64,000 bases of DNA from Crocinitomicaceae bacterium (GTDB taxonomy: Bacteria; Bacteroidota; Bacteroidia; Flavobacteriales_G; Salibacteraceae): positions 821,496-885,495 of the forward strand of contig PAME01000001.1 in assembly GCA_002707155.1 (NCBI GenBank). Reading direction: 5' to 3'. This document shows positions 1 through 9,398 of the stretch, piece after piece. Each line of letters starts with the position of its first letter. The first letter of the stretch is position 1. The notes under the pieces were generated by a model. That model was given only the letters and a program-made list of their open reading frames with translations. It did not search any database and was not told where the DNA came from. The translations under genes and the position numbers were made by a program.

Positions 1-360
1 TTGGAAGAAAAGAAACCGGTAATAATTTGTGGCGATTTTAATGTTTGCCACAGAGATATTGACTTGGCTCGTCCAGCTGCCAACTACAACAAATCTGCTG
101 GATACACTCAAAAAGAAATTGATGGAATGGATAACTACACCAGTAATGGTTTTCTAGACACGTTTAGAGTTTTGCACCCTGATGAGGTAAAGTATAGCTG
201 GTGGAGTATGCGTGGCGGAGCAAGGGCAAAGAACGTGGGCTGGCGTTTGGATTATTTTTTGGCCAGTGAAGCACTTATGCCTAAAGTAAAGCAAGCCGAT
301 ATCTGGACTCAAATGGAAGGTTCTGACCATTGTCCAGTAATTTTAGAATTAGAGGATTAA
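1..360 (+). CDS. xth: Exodeoxyribonuclease III, C-terminal part (cut by window edge)
   Basis: This is the C-terminal part of an exonuclease III / AP endonuclease, which cuts DNA at abasic sites and trims 3' ends during base-excision repair. The reading frame is open at the first base, so the gene begins upstream of the window and the apparent TTG start is not meaningful. The family signatures are visible: the GDFNVCH metal/DNA-binding strand near residue 11, the WRLDYFL segment near residue 81, and the catalytic SDHCPV motif at the very end. The next gene, sucD, follows in the same direction after a 77-bp gap. Confidence 0.93.
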   Translation: MEEKKPVIICGDFNVCHRDIDLARPAANYNKSAGYTQKEIDGMDNYTSNGFLDTFRVLHPDEVKYSWWSMRGGARAKNVGWRLDYFLASEALMPKVKQADIWTQMEGSDHCPVILELED

Positions 361-399
361 TTAATGCAAAAGCATCAGGCTAAAAAGTTTTGATTGCTT

Positions 400-407
400 T
401 ACTTTTG
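400..407 (+). promoter_or_regulatory. Candidate -7 promoter element for sucD
   Basis: TACTTTTG matches the Bacteroidota -7 consensus TAnnTTTG and lies 30 bp before the sucD ATG. I see no good -33 TTTG at the usual distance, so this is only a candidate. Confidence 0.35.
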
Positions 408-437
408 ACGACCCAAAAACACAGATAAATATATACG

Positions 438-1313
438 ATGAGTGTACTTGTAAATAAAGATTCAAAGATAATTGTTCAAGGTTTTACTGGAGGAGAGGGA
501 ACTTTTCATGCCGGTCAAATGATTGAATACGGAACTAATGTAGTTGGTGGTGTTACTCCAGGAAAAGGCGGACAAAGTCACCTTGATCGTCCAGTTTTTA
601 ATACCGTAGAAGATGCTGTCAAAGAAACTGGCGCTGATGTAACCATAATTTTTGTGCCGCCAGCTTTTGCTGCTGATGCAATAATGGAAGCTGCAAATGG
701 AGGAATCAAAGTAATCATTTGTATTACTGAAGGTATTCCCGTTGCTGATATGGTTGGTGTAAAAGAATATTTGAAGGATTACGACTGCACACTTGTTGGG
801 CCTAACTGCCCAGGAGTTATTACTCCAGGTGGGGCTAAAGTTGGTATTATGCCAGGTTTTGTTTTCAAGGAAGGTAGAATTGGAATCGTGTCAAAATCAG
901 GAACACTTACTTACGAAGCAGCTGACCAAGTTGTAAAAGCAGGATTCGGTATATCAACTGCTATTGGCATTGGTGGAGATCCAATTATTGGAACGTCAAC
1001 AAAAGCTGCGGTTCAGTTATTAATGGAAGATCCTGAGACGGATGCAATTGTAATGATTGGAGAAATTGGCGGAAACTACGAAGCAGAAGCAGCTCGTTAC
1101 ATAAAAGCAGCTGGAAACCCTAAGCCTGTAGTAGGTTTTATTGCCGGTCAAACTGCTCCAGCTGGAAAAAGAATGGGTCACGCTGGTGCAATCATCGGTG
1201 GAGCTGAAGATACGGCAGAAGCAAAAATGAAAATTATGGCTGAGTGCGGAATTCACGTAAGTGCTTCTCCAGCAACTATTGGTTCGACATTAGCTGAAGC
1301 GTTGAAAGGATAG
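438..1313 (+). CDS. sucD: Succinyl-CoA ligase (ADP-forming) subunit alpha
   Basis: This is the alpha subunit of succinyl-CoA synthetase in the TCA cycle, which interconverts succinyl-CoA and succinate with substrate-level phosphorylation. It works as a complex with SucC, which is not in this window. The 291-residue length is normal for the family. Visible features are the CoA-binding Rossmann segment [10 protein letters not shown] near residue 16, the GPNCPGVI motif near residue 121, the second domain IGIGGDPI near residue 178, and GHAGAI near residue 249, which holds the histidine phosphorylated during catalysis. A strong intrinsic terminator follows directly, so transcription probably ends after this gene. 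Confidence 0.97.
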   Translation: MSVLVNKDSKIIVQGFTGGEGTFHAGQMIEYGTNVVGGVTPGKGGQSHLDRPVFNTVEDAVKETGADVTIIFVPPAFAADAIMEAANGGIKVIICITEGIPVADMVGVKEYLKDYDCTLVGPNCPGVITPGGAKVGIMPGFVFKEGRIGIVSKSGTLTYEAADQVVKAGFGISTAIGIGGDPIIGTSTKAAVQLLMEDPETDAIVMIGEIGGNYEAEAARYIKAAGNPKPVVGFIAGQTAPAGKRMGHAGAIIGGAEDTAEAKMKIMAECGIHVSASPATIGSTLAEALKG

Positions 1314-1335
1314 TCAAAATAAAAAATTAAGAGAA

Positions 1336-1370
1336 AAGCCTTCTTGAAGTGATTCAAGGAGGCTTTTTTT
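1336..1370 (+). terminator. Rho-independent terminator after sucD
   Basis: An inverted repeat (AAGCCTTCTTGAA and its near-complement TTCAAGGAGGCTT around a GTGA loop) is followed by a run of T. It lies 22 bp after the sucD stop. Confidence 0.9.
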
Positions 1371-1512
1371 GTGAAAAAGAAACTTTAAGCGGCTGAAACA
1401 ATAATAATTCTTTGAAGAGCTCATAAGAATAGAAGCCTTTTAAAGTGTTATTGATATTGGGATATGTGTTATAACTGACAAAAAGAGATATTGGATATTT
1501 GCATAAAATAAG

Positions 1513-1611
1513 GTAGTGTTGCAGAATTATGTGGGAAATGTGAGGAATACACTCGCTAGCCGTCATGTTGAAATAAATTCAGCATGACCCCACATCATTC
1601 TACAACACCGC
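1513..1611 (+). mobile_element. 99-bp MITE-like element, copy 1
   Basis: This 99-bp non-coding element is about 90% identical by eye to the reverse complement of a second 99-bp copy at 26898-26996. Its ends are inverted repeats of about 22 bp (GTAGTGTTGCAGAATTATG at the left, the complement of GTGTTGTAGAATGATGTGGG at the right). A near-perfect palindrome sits in the middle around 1562-1588. The flanking 10-mers (ATAAAATAAG at 1503-1512 and GTAAAAATAG at 1612-1621) agree at 7 of 10 positions, which fits an old, decayed target duplication. It sits immediately upstream of the AraC remnant. Confidence 0.85.
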
Positions 1612-1631
1612 GTAAAAATAGGAGGTACACT

Positions 1632-2050
1632 ATGGCAAATGATATCATTACTATTAATACCGTCTCCCAGCTTCATGAAATGTTTGGTTATGAAAAACCA
1701 AAACACCCACTCGTAACGGTAATTGACGTAAAGAAACTCAAGAATAATGCTGATTTTGTGGGAGTGAGAATGTCTAGCGAAATGTATATGATCTCCTTAA
1801 AAGATCACGATTGTGGGATGTTGTACGGAAGAAGTCATTGCGACTTTGAAGAAGGTATTTTAGCCTTTTATGAACCCGGGCAAGTCATAACACAAACCGA
1901 AAAAATAGAAGCTGGGATTCAAAGCGGTTGGATGCTAATTTTTCACCCAGATTTGTGTTTAAACTTCTTCGTAAAGTTTTACAGCTATTAGCTTAAATTA
2001 CAATTACTTTGAGTTATCAAATGAAGAAGAGATAAGCACATTATTCATTT
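1632..2050 (+). pseudogene. AraC-family regulator, truncated remnant
   Basis: The ATG at 1632 has a perfect AGGAGG ribosome-binding site 6 bp upstream (1620-1625), so it is preferred over the ATG at 1584, which lies inside the MITE. About 105 residues match the N-terminal cupin-like sensor domain of AraC regulators, ending with the usual GWMLIFHPDL segment. The frame then becomes unrelated and stops at 1991. In another frame, 1995-2040 encodes NYNYFELSNEEEIS, which resembles the linker that normally follows this domain. The DNA-binding helix-turn-helix half is absent. Neighbouring aldehyde-reductase-like genes often pair with such regulators, so this probably once controlled the gene at 2066. 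Confidence 0.75.
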
Positions 2051-2065
2051 TAAAAATCAGGAACT

Positions 2066-3130
2066 ATGAAACAAATCGATAAAACAAAACCAGTAATGGT
2101 AACCGGAGCAAACGGATACGTTGCTAGCTGGTTGGTAAAAAGGTTGTTGGATGAAGGTATAACTGTTCATGCCGCAGTTCGAAATCCAGCTAATAAAGCT
2201 AAGATTCAACATTTACTCGATATTGCAGAAAGTTCAAAGGGTGAATTGAAGTTTTTTAAAGCAGACTTGTTGTCGTCAGGATCATACAAAGCGGCAATGG
2301 AAGGTTGCGAATTGGTTTACCATACTGCGTCACCTTTTTTTCTTGAAGTAAAAAATCCTCAAAAAGATTTAATAGAACCTGCACTAAATGGTACTTCCAA
2401 TGTATTGCAGAGCGCTAACGAAGTTGATTCGGTAAAGCGTGTTGTGGTTACTAGCAGTTGTGCTGCAATATATACTGATGCAATTGACACCGTAAATGCA
2501 CCCGGCGGTGCGATTACAGAGGAACTTTGGAATACAACGTCATCATTGGACTATCAACCCTATTCTTATTCAAAAACCTTGGCCGAAAAAAAAGCTTGGG
2601 AAATTGTTCAAGCACAAGATCGTTGGGATTTGGTAACTATCAACCCTTCATTTGTAATGGGTCCAGCATTAAACGCACATGCTCCGTCTGAATCATTGAG
2701 TACGTTAAAGACATTGGGAGGCGGAGATATGAAAATGGGCGCTCCCAAAATGGGGGTTGGAGTAGTAGATGTTCGCGATGTGGCCGAAGCACACTTTAAA
2801 GCAGGCTATACCCCAGAGGCGAAAGGTAGGTATATAACTTCTGGACATAATTCAGATTTTTTAGAAATGGGGACGGTACTGCTCCCCAAATTTGGAGACA
2901 GATTCCCGCTACCTAAAAAGGCTTTACCGAAGTGGTTGGTGATGTTAGTTGGACCATTAACTAATAAGGCGTTTACCAGAACGTTTGTCAAAAAGAACGT
3001 AAACATTCCATGGAAAGCAGATACGAGTAAAATTAGAAATGAGCTAGGAATGTCTTTTAGACCCTTACGAGAAACGATGGAAGATGCTTTTCAAGTGCTC
3101 GTAGATGAAGGTATTTTGAAGGCGAAGTAA
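2066..3130 (+). CDS. NAD(P)-dependent epimerase/dehydratase (dihydroflavonol-reductase-like, extended SDR)
   Basis: This 354-residue protein is an extended short-chain dehydrogenase/reductase of the dihydroflavonol 4-reductase / cinnamoyl-CoA reductase-like group, which reduces aldehydes or ketones with NAD(P)H. The nucleotide-binding TGANGYVAS motif is at about residues 13-21, the catalytic YSYSK (YxxxK) is near residue 168, and the conserved INPSFVMGP segment is near 193. The physiological substrate cannot be read from the sequence. The gene stands alone on the plus strand after the AraC remnant and converges with the cupin gene. Confidence 0.9.
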   Translation: MKQIDKTKPVMVTGANGYVASWLVKRLLDEGITVHAAVRNPANKAKIQHLLDIAESSKGELKFFKADLLSSGSYKAAMEGCELVYHTASPFFLEVKNPQKDLIEPALNGTSNVLQSANEVDSVKRVVVTSSCAAIYTDAIDTVNAPGGAITEELWNTTSSLDYQPYSYSKTLAEKKAWEIVQAQDRWDLVTINPSFVMGPALNAHAPSESLSTLKTLGGGDMKMGAPKMGVGVVDVRDVAEAHFKAGYTPEAKGRYITSGHNSDFLEMGTVLLPKFGDRFPLPKKALPKWLVMLVGPLTNKAFTRTFVKKNVNIPWKADTSKIRNELGMSFRPLRETMEDAFQVLVDEGILKAK

Positions 3131-3153
3131 ATTATAGAATTTGTTTTTGTAAT

Positions 3154-3564
3154 CTACTCCTGCTTTTCTACCCAAATTCTGTCCTTACCTTTAAATTCAG
3201 GAGTTTGGATGCTTATTACCTTGACCTCGTTTTCCGTATTGTTTTTAAAGGAATGTATTTTTCCTTGAGGAATCCGCAAATAATCTCCTGGTTTTATAAG
3301 GTAGCTGGTGTCTCCAATAAAGAACCGCCCTTTTCCCTCAAGCACATATACCAATTCGGTATGCTCAGCGTGATAATGCGGTTTTACAGAATCTTGAACC
3401 CAAATAATGTAGGAGGATTCATAACTATCAGAGCAGAGTGAATGGACATTTACATTGTGGTCGGGAGCCGCATTTTTGAGCACATTTAAGTTGAAATACT
3501 CTTGTGCTTGTATAGTAACGCTTAAAAGAAGTGCAGTACAAATTGAAATCATCGATTTTATCAT
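3154..3564 (-). CDS. Secreted cupin-domain protein
   Basis: This is a small 136-residue protein with an N-terminal signal peptide (hydrophobic stretch ending TIQAQ near residue 21) and a single cupin_2 beta-barrel. Metal-ligand histidines are visible in the HYHAEHTELVYVLEG motif near residues 63-77, and PQGKIHSF gives the second cupin motif. Such proteins bind a metal or a small ligand, and the substrate is unknown. Its ATG overlaps the fmt stop by 4 bp, so it is probably translationally coupled to fmt. Confidence 0.85.
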   Translation of the reverse strand: MIKSMISICTALLLSVTIQAQEYFNLNVLKNAAPDHNVNVHSLCSDSYESSYIIWVQDSVKPHYHAEHTELVYVLEGKGRFFIGDTSYLIKPGDYLRIPQGKIHSFKNNTENEVKVISIQTPEFKGKDRIWVEKQE

Positions 3565-4505
3565 AGGTCCAATGAAATTTCCGTTTTTAAACCGGCTAAA
3601 AAACTAACAGCGTCCATTCTTTTTTTGCCTTCCAGTTGCAATTCTGTAATCCAAATTGTACCGGTAGAATTGCTAACTCCAATTCTCTTTTTTTCGGTAA
3701 TAATGGAAGGGTAGGCGTTTTTTAACTCGGATTCTTTTTTAGTACGGTATATCTTCAATTTAAGTTTCTTATTATCTACGAATACTTCAGTATAAGCACA
3801 AGGGTATGGGCTCAATCCTCTAATGTGATTGTGCAATTTATCAATAGATTGGCTCCAGTCAACTTTACAAATTTCCTTGTTCAGCTTTGGAGCGTCTTTT
3901 ACTGCTGTTAAATCTTTCAGCAAATCTTCTTGATTGGTTAAACTATAATCTTCCGCCTTAATTTTTCGGACAGTTTTTACAACCAGATTTGCCCCTACGT
4001 TCATCAATCGCTCGTACAAATCGCCTACGTTTTCATCGGGGTCAATCGGTACTTTTTCTTGATCGATAATCGAGCCAGTATCTATTTCATGCTTTAAAAA
4101 AAAGGTAGTTACCCCCGTTTCTTTTTCTCCGTTCATTATCGCCCAATTAATTGGCGCTGCACCCCGATACTGTGGTAACAAACTTCCGTGAAGATTAAAG
4201 GTGCCTAGTTTGGGCATATTCCAGACTGATTCGGGCATCATTCTAAAGGCAACAACAACCTGCAAGTCGGCATTCAATGCTTTCAATTCGTCTAGAAAAT
4301 CAGCGTCTTTAAGATTGGGCGGTTGCAACAAATTTAAACCGTGTTTTTCGGCACATTGTTTTACTGCGGAACCTTGCAGTTTCTTTCCCCGTCCTGCTGG
4401 TTTGTCTGGAGCAGTTATCACCCCTACAACATTTTCACCAGCTTCAATAAGTGCTTCAAGTGATGCCACTGCAAATTCGGGAGTTCCTATAAATACAATT
4501 CTCAT
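3561..4505 (-). CDS. fmt: Methionyl-tRNA formyltransferase
   Basis: This enzyme transfers a formyl group from 10-formyl-tetrahydrofolate to initiator Met-tRNA. Its length of 314 residues is normal. The N-terminal FIGTPEFAV segment and the catalytic/folate-binding region HGSLLPQYRGAAPINWAI (about residues 109-126) with the following HEIDTGSII are characteristic. A C-terminal domain of the tRNA-binding type follows, including SPYPCAYTE near residue 236. It lies between the MATE transporter (10-bp gap) and the cupin gene (4-bp overlap) in one minus-strand run. Confidence 0.97.
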   Translation of the reverse strand: MRIVFIGTPEFAVASLEALIEAGENVVGVITAPDKPAGRGKKLQGSAVKQCAEKHGLNLLQPPNLKDADFLDELKALNADLQVVVAFRMMPESVWNMPKLGTFNLHGSLLPQYRGAAPINWAIMNGEKETGVTTFFLKHEIDTGSIIDQEKVPIDPDENVGDLYERLMNVGANLVVKTVRKIKAEDYSLTNQEDLLKDLTAVKDAPKLNKEICKVDWSQSIDKLHNHIRGLSPYPCAYTEVFVDNKKLKLKIYRTKKESELKNAYPSIITEKKRIGVSNSTGTIWITELQLEGKKRMDAVSFLAGLKTEISLDL

Positions 4506-4514
4506 GTGTACGAT

Positions 4515-5852
4515 TTAAACTTTAGATGATTGCCAATTTCCTTTCCACAAGTAGCCAAAAATAAGAATGCCAAAGGCAATAAAGTAGGCAAATTCAGCAT
4601 ACCATACCTGGTAAAGTTCTATTCCGCTTTTTGTGGTCAAATAATAGGTCAACACTAAGTAAAAAGCCACTACGGCGACTTCAATGAATAAAGCAGTCAA
4701 TGTTCTTCCAGTTCCAGATACGGCTCTAAATCCTACGATAACAACTCCAAATAGAAACAAAACAAAAGCAATAACTTTAAGAACAGGTAGTGCTAAATTT
4801 AAGGTTTGAGCATCGTTAGAGAAGGGCGTTAAAAGATGCGCAGCTCCAAACCAAATTATAGGTTGAAATAATAACGCAAACCCAACACTAAGCGCACAAA
4901 CCCTGCCCACCATTTTTAACACTAGATCCGATCGATTTTCTCCCATTAGGTTGCCTGTCAATGCGTTTGCTGCATCGCCCAAACCAAACACTGGAATAAT
5001 AAGCACCATATAAATGCTTCGGCAAATATGTGAAGCTGCTAATTCCCGCTCGCCAAGCCCTTCAATGAGCGTAAAAAAAGCAAACCAAGAAAAGAAAGAG
5101 ACGAAGTTTTGAATCATAAGTGGACTGGCGGTTTTGAGTACACTGAAGTATACACTCAGTTGAATTTTTACCTTATAAAACAACTCATATTTCTGATGTG
5201 GATAGCAGAATATCAGGTAAAAAACAAGCATTATGCTGCTCGCTCCTTCAGCAATGTTAGAGGCAATAGCAGCTCCTTCAACCCCAAGTGCAGGAAAGCC
5301 CAAATTTCCAAATATCAAACAATAGTCTAGAAAAATATTCAGTACAGCGGCAATGGGCATTACAATACCAAGTATTTTGGTATTTGCTGTTCCTACCAAT
5401 AAGGCCATCACGGTTACATTGATAAAATTAAAGTACAATCCCCAAGAACGATAATTGAGGAAGCGCTCTATAATGGCAGCAACAGCATCCGATTCGGTAA
5501 TAAAAGGCAAAACGGAGGGTAGGCCAAGAATTAAAAAGAGTTGAAGAAGGATACCATAAAGCATCAGAAATAGTAGCGTATGATGCACTAGTGTTCCAAT
5601 TGCATTAAAGTGCTTTTCTCCATTTCGGCGAGCAATTATTATTTGAACACCAGACGAGAAACCCATTCCAATCATAATCAATAACATGTAGATTAAACCA
5701 GCGTTTCCTGCGCCTCCTAATACAACGGGACCTAATTGACCAAGAAAGGCTGTATCGGTGAGGTTAACCATCGTCATTGAAAGCCCCATAATCATCATAG
5801 GCACAGCAATGCTTAAGATATTCTTGTACGAAATTTGTGCTAGTGGGTGCAA
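4515..5852 (-). CDS. MATE family multidrug/cation antiporter
   Basis: This 445-residue inner-membrane protein belongs to the multidrug and toxic compound extrusion family (NorM/DinF type). It exports cationic or other small molecules using a Na+ or H+ gradient. About twelve hydrophobic segments and the two-fold MATE repeat are visible, with the N-terminal TDTAFLGQLGP motif near residue 31 and AASHICRSIYMV near residue 272. The assigned start is a TTG, and the first ATG downstream (residue 19) is also possible. It heads a run with fmt and cupin on the minus strand. The transported substrate cannot be predicted. Confidence 0.93.
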   Translation of the reverse strand: MHPLAQISYKNILSIAVPMMIMGLSMTMVNLTDTAFLGQLGPVVLGGAGNAGLIYMLLIMIGMGFSSGVQIIIARRNGEKHFNAIGTLVHHTLLFLMLYGILLQLFLILGLPSVLPFITESDAVAAIIERFLNYRSWGLYFNFINVTVMALLVGTANTKILGIVMPIAAVLNIFLDYCLIFGNLGFPALGVEGAAIASNIAEGASSIMLVFYLIFCYPHQKYELFYKVKIQLSVYFSVLKTASPLMIQNFVSFFSWFAFFTLIEGLGERELAASHICRSIYMVLIIPVFGLGDAANALTGNLMGENRSDLVLKMVGRVCALSVGFALLFQPIIWFGAAHLLTPFSNDAQTLNLALPVLKVIAFVLFLFGVVIVGFRAVSGTGRTLTALFIEVAVVAFYLVLTYYLTTKSGIELYQVWYAEFAYFIAFGILIFGYLWKGNWQSSKV

Positions 5853-5885
5853 AATGAGCGTTGAAATTAAGGTGCGAAAATAACC

Positions 5886-7340
5886 TTAGTCGTTCGACTC
5901 ATCATCGTCGTAAGTCAGAGAAATATCAATCTGTCCAACTACTCTAAAAGATGTTCTTCTATTTTTTGCTCTCCCTGCTGGGTTGTCTGTGCCATCAGTA
6001 TTCATATTGGCTGCAACGGGTTTAGTTTCTCCATATCCTTTGGCTTGAATTCGTTTTTTATCAATGCCTTTTTTTTGTAAGTAATTGATAACCGATTCTG
6101 CTCTGCGCTGAGATAAAGAGAGGTTATAATCATCCGAACCTTTATTATCGGTATGCGAACCAATTTCAATGATCAAGCTTGGGTTTTCAATTAACAAAAG
6201 GTAAATAGAAGTATCTAGCGTTTGCATGGCAGCAGCATTTAATGAAGTATCGTCAAAAGCGTATAGAATATTAGGAATTACAATTTCAACATCCGGAATA
6301 GGTTTTAGGGTCTGATTTTTTTCGATATTGTAGGGTTCCTTTATATTGACCGTTGTAGTTGAATCGGCGTTATTGAAGAATTTTTCTTTGTGGTATACCA
6401 GTCGATAATCCGTATTCTCTTCAAGCAGTATTTTGTAGTTTCCATTCTCATCGGTAATTACTTTGTCGGCTAAATACTCCGTATTTTCTTCATCATTTTT
6501 GATGATCAGCCGCACTTCAACTCCAGGTTCTGGTTTGTTGGTTTCTTCATTCGTTATGGTTCCGGTGAGTTCGTGACGAATTAGGTTTTTCCATTCGAGT
6601 AAGAACAAATCGTCACAGCAGTGTGGGTGTTTTAATGAAATACTGCCTTCTCTGTTCGAAACTACAATTGCATCCTTCCGATTCGGAAAAATTTGATAAT
6701 ACATATCGTCGACTGGAGAATTTACTTCGATTCCAGCATTTTTTGCCTTTCCATTCCACCGACTGCCCTCACCAGTTGAGTACTGAACATCCAGCCCTCC
6801 GTAAGATGGCCAACCAGTAGAGGAGAAGTACAATTTGTAGCTTTTATTGTCGAAACTAGGTGTCATTTCTTCGCCCATAGTATTCACCTTTGTACCACAA
6901 TTCCGCGGTTTATCAAATCGTTTTTTACTAATTCTATAACGAGTGTACCAAATATCTAATCCACCTTTTCCTCCAGGTCGGTCAGAGACAAAGTAAATGA
7001 TTTCTCGATCGGGCTTTGCACTTTTCCCAACTGAGGGGTGAGTGTTCGTGTATTTGTTACTGTTTATTTCTTCGTGCAATTCTAGCGGTTCGCTCCAGGT
7101 TCCAGCATCGTCTTTTCGAAGCATAAATAACTTGCAGCGAATTTGGTTTTTCCAATTGGGTTTGCAGGAAGTGAAATAGATTCTATTTCCATCCTCAGAT
7201 TGAGAAAAGCTTCCAATGTTCTTGTCATTCAAGGCATTTATTGCAATATCTGCTTCCCCTTTTAATTTCCATTCTCCTTCCGACTTTTGGGCTTGGTAAA
7301 CTTTCCGTTTTGGAATAGCACCTGGTTCTTCATTATCCAC
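5886..7340 (-). pseudogene. OmpA/PD40-repeat outer-membrane protein lacking its N-terminus
   Basis: The C-terminal part is well preserved: PD40/WD40-like strands (IYFTSCK, IYFVSDRPGG, LYFSSTGWPSYGG), a carboxypeptidase-regulatory-like beta domain, and an OmpA peptidoglycan-binding domain (residues ~375-470, with EIGSHTDNKGSDDYNLSLSQ). The usual N-terminal signal peptide and TPR-like region are missing. No convincing start exists: the frame begins at a GTG with no ribosome-binding site. Upstream, the same frame stays open only into the 3' end of a truncated DUF547 gene in a different frame. I infer that a deletion removed the 5' end. A shortened product cannot be excluded, but it would lack an export signal. 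Confidence 0.7.
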
Positions 7341-7363
7341 TTTAAAAACTACCGAATCGCTTA

Positions 7364-7909
7364 TTAATGCGACACATTGTGTTGAATAAAGGCTGGGTTA
7401 TTCATTGCAATTTTCGTTTGACGGTTTAGTTGTTCATCTAACGTTATAGGTAAATATGCATTGTTGATTATTGGGGGACAACCTATTGCACCACAAACCA
7501 AGACAAAATGCACCCTAGGATCATTATATACTTTTCTTATTTCCTTGTTTTCCAATTTATTTAAGGTCATTTTTTTTCCACCAATAACAACTTTTGTTGC
7601 TTCAAAAAAACCACTAATATCCATTACTGAGCTCGTTGGCCAGTTTTTTACAATTTGGTGGATGACCAATAAATTATAGCTATTTATTAGAAAGGCTTTT
7701 CTATTTGGTTCCTTTAATAACGAAATATCTTGGTTTTTTATCTGCGCTACCAATATGTTTAACTCTTCTGGGTGTTCAGCTAGAGTTGCATAATCGACTG
7801 CACTATTTGAAACGTAGGTTGAAAAGAACGCGTTGCTTTTTCCAAAGAAATCTTGAGCCGCTACCGATACGGTTAAGACAATAAACGTAAATACTAAAAC
7901 AATGCGCAT
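7364..7909 (-). pseudogene. DUF547 protein, C-terminally truncated
   Basis: The start is taken at the ATG giving MRIVLVFTFIVLTVSVAAQ, a clear signal peptide; the longer frame to 7972 adds 21 atypical residues. The DUF547 domain is recognisable in NSYNLLVIHQIVKNWP, the VHFVLVCGAIGCPP motif and LNRQTKIAMNNPAFIQ. Homologues then continue for roughly 50-60 residues (a typical LSKIFEWY-like strand), but here the frame ends with HNVSH and a stop. The OmpA remnant begins 24 bp later in another frame, so this junction looks like a deletion breakpoint. DUF547 proteins are secreted and of unknown function. Confidence 0.7.
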
Positions 7910-8069
7910 TATTAAAAATTGAACTTTTAACAAAAGTGGACGAACTAAGCATTCAAAAGTGTTACTTATCATACATTTTGAAGAAATTGTTTAACGGAAT
8001 AGATTCATTGTCCCTAAAACGACATCGATGGTTCGATTAACTGATTTTCTTTGTAGTTCTGTAAAGAGC

Positions 8070-9398
8070 ATGGAACGAATTGTAATCATAGGAAACGGGA
8101 TATCTGGAATAACTACTGCTAGGCATGTTCGTAAGCGAAATAGCCAAGCAGAAATTGTAGTTATTTCATCAGAAACGAAATACTTTTTTTCTCGTACTGC
8201 CCTTATGTATGCCTTCATGGGGCATATGAGGAAGGAGCACATGAAACCCTATGAAGATAATTTTTGGGCTAAGAATAGGATTGAATTGTGTTTTGCACAT
8301 GTTAACACCATTGACTTTAGCAATCAAAAGCTTCATTTTGCAAATGGAAAACAAACCAATTATAGCAAACTGATACTTGCTTTAGGCTCTAAGCCAAACA
8401 AATTCGGATGGCCGGGTCAAGACTTAAAAGGAGTGCAGGGATTGTATTCATACAATGACTTAGAGTTAATGGAAGAGAACGCTAAGCACCTGCGTAAAGC
8501 TGTTATTGTTGGTGGTGGACTTATTGGAGTTGAAATGGCAGAAATGCTTCGAAGTCGAAACATTGAAGTTGATTTTTTAGTTCGAGAAAATCGGTTTTGG
8601 GGCAATGTGCTACCAAAAGAGGAAGGCGATTTAGTGCGCAGACACATTGAGGATCATGGGGTAAATCTAATTTTTGAAACTAACCTCTTGGAGATATTAG
8701 CTGATGAAAACGGACGCGTAAGAGCTGTGAAAACCGATTCGCAAGGAGAAATTGAATGTCAGTTTGTTGGACTAACCGCAGGTGTAAGTCCCAATATTGA
8801 ATTCTTAAAAGAAACGCAATTAGAAACCGACCGGGGAATAGTGGTGAATGAATTTTTAGAAACAAATCAACCAAATGTTTATGCGATCGGAGATTGCGCC
8901 CAATTCAAAGTGGCGCCAAAAGGCCGAAGAAATATTGAACAGGTTTGGTACACCGGCCGAATGATGGGAGAAGTATTGGCAAAAACGATAATTGGCGAAA
9001 AAACAGCATATAAACCGGGTAACTGGTTTAATTCTGCCAAATTTTTTGACATTGAATATCAAACTTATGGAGTGGTTTCCGCGCAAATAGAAGTAGAAAA
9101 TGAACACTTTTATTGGGAACATAAGGACGGAAAAATTGGAGTGAAATTCGTTTTTAACAAAGCAAGTGAGCAGTTTTTGGGTATCAATACATTTGGAATA
9201 AGAATGCGTCACGAGTTATTTGATAATTGGCTAACTCAATCAAAATCAATTGATTTTGTAATGGAGCATCTGGAGGATGCCAACTTCGATCCTGAGTTGT
9301 ACAAACAATATGGAAGCGAAATAGTGAGTGCCTACAACCAGCAATTCGAAAAAAAAATACAGCTTAAGAAAAAGAAATGGGCAAGAATATTTTCATAG
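8070..9398 (+). CDS. FAD/NAD(P)-dependent pyridine nucleotide-disulfide oxidoreductase
   Basis: The ATG at 8070 places the FAD-binding VIIGNGISGITTARH motif at the N-terminus, so I prefer it to the longer frame from 8028. The protein (442 residues) has a second Rossmann fold for NAD(P)H (VIVGGGLIGVEMAEML) in the middle and the NVYAIGDCAQF FAD motif near residue 284. It resembles the FAD/NAD domain of nitrite reductase or rubredoxin/ferredoxin reductases. It is the first gene of a tight operon and overlaps the next gene by 22 bp. A membrane polyferredoxin-like gene two positions on suggests electron transfer from NAD(P)H, but the electron acceptor is unknown. Confidence 0.88.
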   Translation: MERIVIIGNGISGITTARHVRKRNSQAEIVVISSETKYFFSRTALMYAFMGHMRKEHMKPYEDNFWAKNRIELCFAHVNTIDFSNQKLHFANGKQTNYSKLILALGSKPNKFGWPGQDLKGVQGLYSYNDLELMEENAKHLRKAVIVGGGLIGVEMAEMLRSRNIEVDFLVRENRFWGNVLPKEEGDLVRRHIEDHGVNLIFETNLLEILADENGRVRAVKTDSQGEIECQFVGLTAGVSPNIEFLKETQLETDRGIVVNEFLETNQPNVYAIGDCAQFKVAPKGRRNIEQVWYTGRMMGEVLAKTIIGEKTAYKPGNWFNSAKFFDIEYQTYGVVSAQIEVENEHFYWEHKDGKIGVKFVFNKASEQFLGINTFGIRMRHELFDNWLTQSKSIDFVMEHLEDANFDPELYKQYGSEIVSAYNQQFEKKIQLKKKKWARIFS

